DNA from: Nocardiopsis sp. FR4
Lineage (GTDB): Bacteria > Actinomycetota > Actinomycetes > Streptosporangiales > Streptosporangiaceae
DNA: 64,000 bases
Direction: 5' to 3'
Assembly (NCBI RefSeq): GCF_009830945.1
Contig: NZ_VWVV01000033.1
Coordinates: forward strand, 18,884 to 82,883
Position numbers and translations under genes: made by a program
Part shown: positions 59,167 through 64,000 of the stretch, piece by piece
Numbering within the stretch: position 1 is the first letter of the stretch
Layout: the number at the start of each line of letters is the position of its first letter
Notes under the pieces: generated by a model
The model's database searches: none
What the model was told of the DNA's origin: nothing
What the model saw: the letters and a program-made list of their open reading frames with translations, nothing else

Positions 59167-59301
59167 TGTGGATAACTTTGCGACCACCTCCAATTAGGGT
59201 GTTTGACCTGCGAAAACACAGTACGCGGGCAGGGCGTGCAAGATGTCTCACAGGACGTGTTTCCACAAGTTATCCACAGGCTCGCGGCGGGGTGTGGATA
59301 A
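59167..59301. promoter_or_regulatory. Cluster of three perfect DnaA boxes
   Basis: TTATCCACA occurs at 59167-59175 (minus), 59270-59278 (plus) and 59293-59301 (minus), between divergent dnaB and MATE genes. A degenerate TGTGGACAT lies at 59096. DnaA may regulate dnaB here or be titrated. No A+T-rich unwinding element is evident, so it is not proposed as oriC. Confidence 0.65.
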
Positions 59302-59345
59302 CTCCACACCTCCGTAGAACGCCTGTCCGATACTGTGGCTGAGTC

Positions 59346-60695
59346 ATGCCAAAACTCCTTTCGGCCGCTCCTTTCCGGCACCGCCACGACCGCGAGATCT
59401 TCGCCCTGGCCGTCCCCTCCTTCTTCGCCCTCATCAGCGAACCGCTGTTCCTGCTCACCGACTCCGCGATCGTCGGCACCCTGGGCACCCCGGCCCTGGG
59501 CGGGCTCGGTGTGGCCGGCCAGGTCCTGCTCACGCTGGTGGCCGTCTGCATCTTCCTGGCCTACGGCACCACCGCGGCGGTGGCACGCAAGTTCGGCGCG
59601 GGGGACATCGCCGGAGGGATCCGCGACGGCGTGGACGGCATGTGGCTCGCGGTCCTGCTGGGCGCGGGGGCCGTCGCGATCGGCTGGCCCCTGGGGCCGG
59701 TCCTGGTGGAGGCGCTGGGCGCCTCACCGGAGGTGGCTCCGTACGCCCTGACCTACCTGCGGATCAGCCTGCTGAGCACCCCGTTCCTGCTTCTGGTCAT
59801 GGCGGGCACCGGTGTTCTGCGCGGGCTCCAGGACGCCCGGACCCCGCTGGTGGTGGCGGTGGCCTCCTACGTGGGCAACGCGGCGCTGTGCGCGGTGTTC
59901 GTGCTGGTCCTGGACTGGGGCATCGCGGGCTCGGCCTGGTCGACCGTGATCGCCCAGGGCGCGGGAGCGTTCTGGTACGCGGCGATGATCACCCGGGCCG
60001 CCCGGCGCGAGGGCGTGTCCCTCGCACCCACCTCGGCGGGCCTGCGGTCCTCGGCCTCGGCCGGGTTCGCACTGTTCCTGCGCAGTGTGTCGATGCGCGT
60101 GGTCGCGCTGGTGACCACGGCGGTGGCGGCCCGGCTGGGGGACGCCCCGATCGCCGCGCACCAGGTGAGCTACAACATCTGGGGACTGCTGGTGTTCGCC
60201 ATGGACGCGATCGCCATCGCCGGGCAGTCGATCGTGGGCCGCTACCTGGGCGCGGGGGATGTGCGGGGCACCCGGGAAGCCACGCGGCGCATGGTGGAGT
60301 GGGGCGTGATGCTGGGCCTGGTGTTCCTGGTGGTGGTGTTCCTGGCGCTGCCGTGGGCGTGGGTGCCCTTCACCTCGGACCCGGAGGTGCGCCTGCTCAT
60401 CACGGCCTCCCTGGTGGTGGTCGCGCTCATGCAGCCGCTGAGCGGCGTGACCATGGTGCTGGACGGTGTGCTGATGGGCGCCGGGGACCAGCGCTACCTG
60501 GCGTGGGCCTCGCTGTGGACGATGCTGGCCTTCCTGCCGTTCGCCCTGGTGCTGCCGTACCTGGCGACCGGCGCGGTGGGCAGCCTGGTGGGGCTGTGGA
60601 CCGCCTTCGCCGTGTGGATCCTGGCCCGCGCGCTCACCCTGGGGCTCCGGGCCCGGAGCACGGCGTGGCTGGTGACCGGGGCGCACCGCCCCTGA
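59346..60695 (+). CDS. MATE-family efflux transporter
   Basis: 449 residues with about twelve membrane segments in two related halves: DREIFALAVPSFFALISEPLFLLTDSAIVGTLGTPALGGLGVAGQ (half 1) and ALFLRSVSMRVVALVTTAVAARLGDAPIAAHQVSYNIWGL (half 2). It belongs to the DinF/actinomycete subgroup, which exports cations, drugs or siderophores using H+ or Na+ gradients. Adjacent to dnaB in many actinobacteria. Three DnaA boxes lie in its upstream region. The ATG lacks a clear ribosome site. Confidence 0.92.
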   Translation: MPKLLSAAPFRHRHDREIFALAVPSFFALISEPLFLLTDSAIVGTLGTPALGGLGVAGQVLLTLVAVCIFLAYGTTAAVARKFGAGDIAGGIRDGVDGMWLAVLLGAGAVAIGWPLGPVLVEALGASPEVAPYALTYLRISLLSTPFLLLVMAGTGVLRGLQDARTPLVVAVASYVGNAALCAVFVLVLDWGIAGSAWSTVIAQGAGAFWYAAMITRAARREGVSLAPTSAGLRSSASAGFALFLRSVSMRVVALVTTAVAARLGDAPIAAHQVSYNIWGLLVFAMDAIAIAGQSIVGRYLGAGDVRGTREATRRMVEWGVMLGLVFLVVVFLALPWAWVPFTSDPEVRLLITASLVVVALMQPLSGVTMVLDGVLMGAGDQRYLAWASLWTMLAFLPFALVLPYLATGAVGSLVGLWTAFAVWILARALTLGLRARSTAWLVTGAHRP

Positions 60696-60876
60696 CGCGG
60701 TGACCGGAAGGGCGTACCGGGACGCACCCGTCCGGACGACCCTGCTCCCAGCGGCGCTCTCGGCCGCTGACGGTATCACCAGGGGCGGGATCACCGGGAG
60801 CCAGCGTCCTCGGATCACACCGCCGCCCGTGTCTCGCACCCGGGAGCGGCCGGGGCCGTCACGGCCCCTTCCGTCC

Positions 60877-60910
60877 CCGGGCCCGCCGGGGCGCGCCCCG
60901 GCGGGCCCGG
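60877..60910. terminator. Bidirectional terminator between MATE and amidase genes
   Basis: Perfect 15-bp arms CCGGGCCCGCCGGGG and CCCCGGCGGGCCCGG with loop CGCG, between convergent genes. Confidence 0.8.
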
Positions 60911-60923
60911 AGCGGTGGCGGCC

Positions 60924-61757
60924 TCAGCGGGAGGTGTCGCGCTCGCCGAGCGTGGGGCCGTGGTAGAAGGCGGCCGCCCGCTCCGCCTCCGGGACCGCCG
61001 GGTAGGTGGGCAGATCCTCCAGGGTCAGTTCGGTACCCGCGATCTCGCTGAGGTGGCTGAGCTGCTCACGCAGCTTGGCCTTCACGTCGGAGCGCAGCGT
61101 GGGCAGCAGCGAGTAGAGCTTGTCGCCGGGGCAGCCCGTGGTGTTGTAGTCCCGGTGTCCGACGATGGCCTTGTCCGGGTTCAGGCGGTACACCAGGCAC
61201 AGCCAGCTGCAGGTGTCCACCAGGGACGCCAGCAGCGCGGCGGGCGGGGCCGCCGAGGCGTAGGTCCCCTCGTTCTCGATCCCGATCGCGTGGCTGTTGT
61301 GGTTGGCCGTGTGGGCGCCGACGACGTGGTGCCCGGCTCCGATCGCCCGCAGGGTCTGGTCCCGGCCCTCCATGACGTGACCGCCGCGGCTGATGGTGAT
61401 CTGCTGGCCGGTGTCGCTCCACCCGTGGTTGTCCATGTGGTGGCGCTGGATGGCACGGGAGAGCGCGGCGGCGTGGGAGGTCGACGTGTCGGACACGTTC
61501 GCCGTGGCGGTGTGGTGCACGACGATGTGGGTGGGCGCCTTGGCCAGCACCTCGATCTTGTTCTTCGGGTTGCGGGCCCCCCAGTCGGCGCGCGTGTACA
61601 CCTTGGGCTTGGCGGACGCCGAGGCCTCGTCCGCCGTGGGGATCCCCGTCATGCCGCCGAGGAGGACTCCCCCGGCGACGAGGGCGGTTCCGCGCAGGAG
61701 CGTCCTGCGGTCCACCTGTACGTACCGGCCCGACTCGTCTCTTCTTTCCTCATGCAT
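60924..61757 (-). CDS. Secreted N-acetylmuramoyl-L-alanine amidase (PGRP/amidase_2 fold)
   Basis: 277 residues. Tat-type signal: DRRTLLRGTALVAGGVLLGGMTGIPTADEASA. The amidase_2 domain has zinc ligands HHTA (after THIVV), SHAIGIENEG core, and IVGHRDYNTTGCPGDKL (second His and Cys), as in bacterial PGRP-like enzymes that cleave peptidoglycan. It acts outside the membrane in wall turnover or spore germination. A GATTAC-N5-GTAATC repeat lies 64 bp upstream of the start. A C-terminal extension of about 40 residues (ELTLEDLPTYPAVPEAER) is of unknown use. Confidence 0.92.
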   Translation of the reverse strand: MHEERRDESGRYVQVDRRTLLRGTALVAGGVLLGGMTGIPTADEASASAKPKVYTRADWGARNPKNKIEVLAKAPTHIVVHHTATANVSDTSTSHAAALSRAIQRHHMDNHGWSDTGQQITISRGGHVMEGRDQTLRAIGAGHHVVGAHTANHNSHAIGIENEGTYASAAPPAALLASLVDTCSWLCLVYRLNPDKAIVGHRDYNTTGCPGDKLYSLLPTLRSDVKAKLREQLSHLSEIAGTELTLEDLPTYPAVPEAERAAAFYHGPTLGERDTSR

Positions 61758-61820
61758 CGGTCTGCCGTCCTCTCCGCGCGGGGTGACGCAACGTACGACA
61801 CCTACACAGAAGACACGATA

Positions 61821-61837
61821 GATTACAAAGAGTAATC
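61821..61837. promoter_or_regulatory. GATTAC-N5-GTAATC inverted repeat upstream of amidase
   Basis: Perfect 6-bp arms with spacer AAAGA in A+T-rich DNA, 64-80 bp before the amidase start. Related to the palindrome at 22828-22839. Likely a regulator site or part of the promoter. Confidence 0.45.
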
Positions 61838-62012
61838 AAAGGGGCGCTGCCGATGGCCGGGCGTGTCAACGAGTATGCCCTACCAGCGGGTCGGCGTCCC
61901 AGGTGTGGCCCCGGCCGCGGGCGGGGGGAACGGTACCGACACGGGCAGGGCCCCGCCTCCCCCGGAGGCGAATTCTAGGGATCGTCGCAACACCTGTGGT
62001 CAGTAGCGTAAC
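61838..62012. other. Intergenic region, nothing recognised
   Basis: About 175 bp between the amidase promoter and the HTH gene terminator. It contains GGATCGTCGCAACACC near 61979, which reminds me of transposon ends but has no partner copy in the window. Confidence 0.3.
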
Positions 62013-62044
62013 GAGGCCCGGCCGGGGCATTCCGGCCGGGCCTC
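62013..62044 (-). terminator. Terminator of the HTH gene at 62048
   Basis: Perfect 13-bp arms GAGGCCCGGCCGG and CCGGCCGGGCCTC, loop GGCATT, flanked by AAC/GTT, 4 bp after the minus-strand stop. Confidence 0.82.
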
Positions 62045-62047
62045 GTT

Positions 62048-62491
62048 CTAGCTGACGAGGATGCGGAGGCGATAGTCGCGGGAGTAGGAAACGACCTTGA
62101 CGCCTTCGCTGCTGATCCCGTCGACACGGCCAGTGCTGTCGTTGCGGCGGAGCCGGGTGTAGAAGAACACCTCGCCGATCCCCTGCACGGTGCCAGCGGA
62201 CTCGTAGACCGTGATCTCGCCCGTGCTCCCCGTCAGGTCGATGAGCTCTCCGGCGGCCCAGGTCTGAGGGCGGAAGCCTTTCGCGCGGGCCTGGTTGAGG
62301 GTGAGGTTCATGGTGGCGGTGGTGGTGTGGCCTTCGCGGCGGGCGACGTGGGCGCGGAGGCTGGCGGCGTCGATGACCCACCGGCGGGCGACCTTGGTGG
62401 CGATGACCTTGCCGGTGGCGATCCAGCGGCGGATGGTGCGGGCGGTGACCTTGGCGATCTGGGCGGCGGTGGCGGTGCTCGTCTTCGTCAT
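62048..62491 (-). CDS. HTH (excisionase/MerR-like) DNA-binding protein
   Basis: 147 residues. The N-terminal HTH_17-type domain (MTKTSTATAAQIAKVTARTIRRWIATGKVIATKVARRWVIDAASLRAHV) is the excisionase/MerR-like winged helix; the C-terminal 85 residues (NLTLNQARAKGFRPQTWAAGELIDLTG... VFFYTRLRRND... YRLRILVS) form an unrecognised beta-rich domain. It probably binds the palindrome in its own promoter. ATG 62491 is close to the predicted transcript start. Divergent from a second small HTH gene; the pair looks like a mobile-element regulatory switch. Confidence 0.75.
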   Translation of the reverse strand: MTKTSTATAAQIAKVTARTIRRWIATGKVIATKVARRWVIDAASLRAHVARREGHTTTATMNLTLNQARAKGFRPQTWAAGELIDLTGSTGEITVYESAGTVQGIGEVFFYTRLRRNDSTGRVDGISSEGVKVVSYSRDYRLRILVS

Positions 62492-62500
62492 GCCCTTATC

Positions 62501-62516
62501 GTATAGGCGCCTATAC
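62501..62516. promoter_or_regulatory. Palindrome GTATAGGCGCCTATAC
   Basis: Perfect 16-bp palindrome covering the leftward -10 (TATACG); its half GCCTATAC recurs at 62553-62560 over the rightward -10. The leftward -35 is TTGACA (62522-62527, minus strand), 16-bp spacer. One repressor could control both genes. Confidence 0.7.
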
Positions 62517-62533
62517 AAACATGTCAACCCGCC

Positions 62534-62561
62534 TGGACAAAAATGTTCAGACGCCTATACT
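62534..62561 (+). promoter_or_regulatory. Leaderless rightward promoter
   Basis: -35 TGGACA (62534-62539), 16-bp spacer, -10 TATACT (62556-62561); ATG follows 7 bp later at 62569. Half-site GCCTATAC overlaps the -10. Confidence 0.6.
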
Positions 62562-62568
62562 GACAGGC

Positions 62569-62838
62569 ATGAACATCAACGAAGCCCTCGCCCACCTGCG
62601 TGAACTCCGCGCCACCCTGCCCGCCGCCCTGGCCGACGAGGCCGACCCCCTCGCCCGAGCCCACGGCGTCGGCGAGGTCATCGCCGAGCTGGGCAAGCTC
62701 GAAGACGAACTCAAGGAGGTCCGGCGACCGGCCGTCGCTGAACTCCGCACTCAGGGCTACACAGTCCGCGCCCTGGCCGCCGAGCTTGACCTCAGCCCCG
62801 CACGGGTCGACCAGATCTCCAAAGGCAGACGAGCGTGA
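62569..62838 (+). CDS. Small HTH protein (sigma-region-4/XRE-like)
   Basis: 89 residues. A helical N-terminal part (INEALAHLRELRATLPAALADEADPLARAHGVGEVIAELGKLEDELKEV) and a C-terminal HTH (AVAELRTQGYTVRALAAELDLSPARVDQISKGRRA) like those of small proteins annotated as RNA-polymerase sigma-70-like in actinomycetes. It is too small to be a sigma factor. Expressed from a probably leaderless promoter shared with the divergent HTH gene. The IS30 transposase gene ends 12 bp beyond its stop. Confidence 0.72.
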   Translation: MNINEALAHLRELRATLPAALADEADPLARAHGVGEVIAELGKLEDELKEVRRPAVAELRTQGYTVRALAAELDLSPARVDQISKGRRA

Positions 62839-62850
62839 CGAACGCGAGCG

Positions 62851-63872
62851 TCAGCCGGACGAGGAGGTCAGGAGCTGGGCAAGCCGTTCTGCGGGGGTAT
62901 CCCAGCCAAGCGTCTTTCGTGGCCGCGAGTTGAGCTCGGCAGTGACCGCGTCCAGGTCCTCGGCGGAGTGCACCGACAGATCCGTGCCCTTGGGGAAGTA
63001 CTGCCTGAGTAGACCGTTGGTGTTCTCGTTGGAGCCTCGCTGCCATGGGCTGGCCGGGTCGCAGAAGTAGACCGGGATATCGGTGGCCAGGGTGAACCGG
63101 TGATGGTTTGCCAGCTCGTTGCCTTGATCCCAAGTCAGCGACCGTTTCAGCAACGGAGGCAGGCTCCCGAGGGAGTCAGTGAGGGCCTGGTGGAAGCGGT
63201 CTGCTTGATGCTGCCCGTCAGGCAGATGCATCAACATCACGAACCGGGTCGAGCGTTCGACCAACGTGCCGATCGCACTGTACTTCTCACCGCGGCCGCC
63301 CACGATCAGGTCACCCTCCCAGTGGCCGGGAACGGCTCGATCGGATACCTCTGCCGGCCGCTCGCTGATCATGACCATGGGGTGGGTGTAACGGGGCTGG
63401 CGACTGTGGGCTTGCCGGTGTGGTCGGCGACGAGCCCGCCCCGAGCGCAGGGACCGGGTCAATTCTCTGCGCAGTTCACCGCGCCCTTGAACGTAGAGCG
63501 CCTGGTAGATCGTCTCGTGGGTCACGCGCATCTCCGCATCTTCGGGAAAGTCGCGGCGCATCTGGTGAGCGATCTGTTCCGGGCTCCAACGCTGCTTGAG
63601 CCGACGTTGGATGTAGTCGCGCAGCCGCGGGCTCTGCGCGATCTTGCCGGGCTTGGGACGTGCGCGGCGGGCTACAGCGCGGTCGTGGGCGACGTGCGGA
63701 CCGTACCGGTAGATCTTCGCCTTCGAGTAGTAGGAGCGATTCCGGCGCACCTCGCGGCTGATGGTGGAAGGGAACCGGCCAAGCTCTGAGGCGATAGTAC
63801 GGATCGAGGCCTTGTCGCGGAGCCGATCGGCGATGTGCAGGCGCTCTTGGAGCCGAAGGTAGCGACCCGATT
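62851..63872 (-). mobile_element. IS30-family transposase gene, 5' end lost
   Basis: The frame runs from the 16S junction leftward: GRYLRLQERLHIADRLRDKASIRTIASELGRFPSTISREVRRNRSYY (IS30 HTH), then KQRWSPEQIAHQMRRDFP, THETIYQALY, and the DDE core GHWEGDLIVGG (D1), LTWDQGNELANH (D2) and PWQRGSNENTNGLLRQYFPKGTDL (E). The C-terminus (RPRKTLGWDTPAERL) is intact. No start codon is available before the frame enters rRNA sequence, so the 5' end and the left terminal repeat are missing. A GTG at 63748-63750 gives only a truncated product lacking the HTH. Confidence 0.88.

Positions 63873-64000
<128 letters not shown>

Noticed and set aside
59099..59345. Chromosomal origin (oriC) at the DnaA-box cluster
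   Set aside because: Only three or four boxes, no A+T-rich unwinding region, and flanked by dnaB/MATE rather than dnaA/dnaN.
61970..62000. Transposon end at GGATCGTCGCAACACC
   Set aside because: Only one copy is visible in the window, and no matching inverted end or target duplication could be found.

Overview
The window is very G+C-rich DNA with GTG, TTG and apparently leaderless starts, typical of an actinomycete. A Nocardiopsaceae host (Nocardiopsis or a relative) is my best guess. That rests on the 16S fragment at the right edge, the intein-split dnaB next to a MATE gene, and the aspartimide-type graspetide operon, a class known from Thermobifida. It is inference, not a database result.

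Left third (1-24.4 kb): the tail of a VTC-domain gene and a SnoaL-like protein, then a tightly coupled three-gene RiPP operon (1852-4357: precursor, ATP-grasp ligase, PIMT-type methyltransferase). Next come Scr1-type regulatory genes (histidine-kinase-like ATPase, HTH/DUF5753, DUF397), a hicB-hicA pair with a frameshifted hicA, and another ATPase pair. A secreted pectate lyase follows, with a LacI-type operator and a long leader hairpin, then a CPH-type copper ATPase behind two CsoR-like operators, SRPBCC and PAP2 proteins, and a GntR regulator upstream of pdhABC.

Middle (24.4-50.6 kb): mostly chromosomal core. It holds lysC-asd with a nested lysC beta start, recR, ebfC, dnaX, SRP RNA, two tRNA-Ser genes, tadA with two partner-like genes, and upp. 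The usual dnaX-ebfC-recR block is split by about 4 kb carrying a MerR/old-yellow-enzyme pair, a second PIMT paralogue, a DUF6243 gene and a TetR regulator. Between dnaX and upp lie small catabolic and redox modules, many next to a regulator gene and a matching palindrome: ArsR/epoxide-hydrolase-like, GDSL esterase, FadH, Rieske/DUF2231, PadR, and ROK/beta-mannosidase/LacI-like.

Right third (50.6-64 kb): small membrane and PH-domain genes, then an ABC-F resistance-type ATPase inside a compact cassette. The cassette has a promoter, an 11-bp-arm operator, a 7-codon upstream ORF, and near-identical 32-bp direct repeats at both edges. Its operator matches, at 16 of 17 bases, the palindrome in front of the TetR gene 22 kb away. 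After it come dnaB with two inteins (one with class 3 features), three perfect DnaA boxes, a MATE exporter, a Tat-exported amidase, a divergent pair of small HTH genes with leaderless promoters, and an IS30-family transposase that runs directly into an internal piece of 16S rRNA. That last junction is probably a contig-end artefact.

Most worth following up: the graspetide operon, the ABC-F cassette with its TetR link and candidate leader peptide, and the double-intein DnaB.
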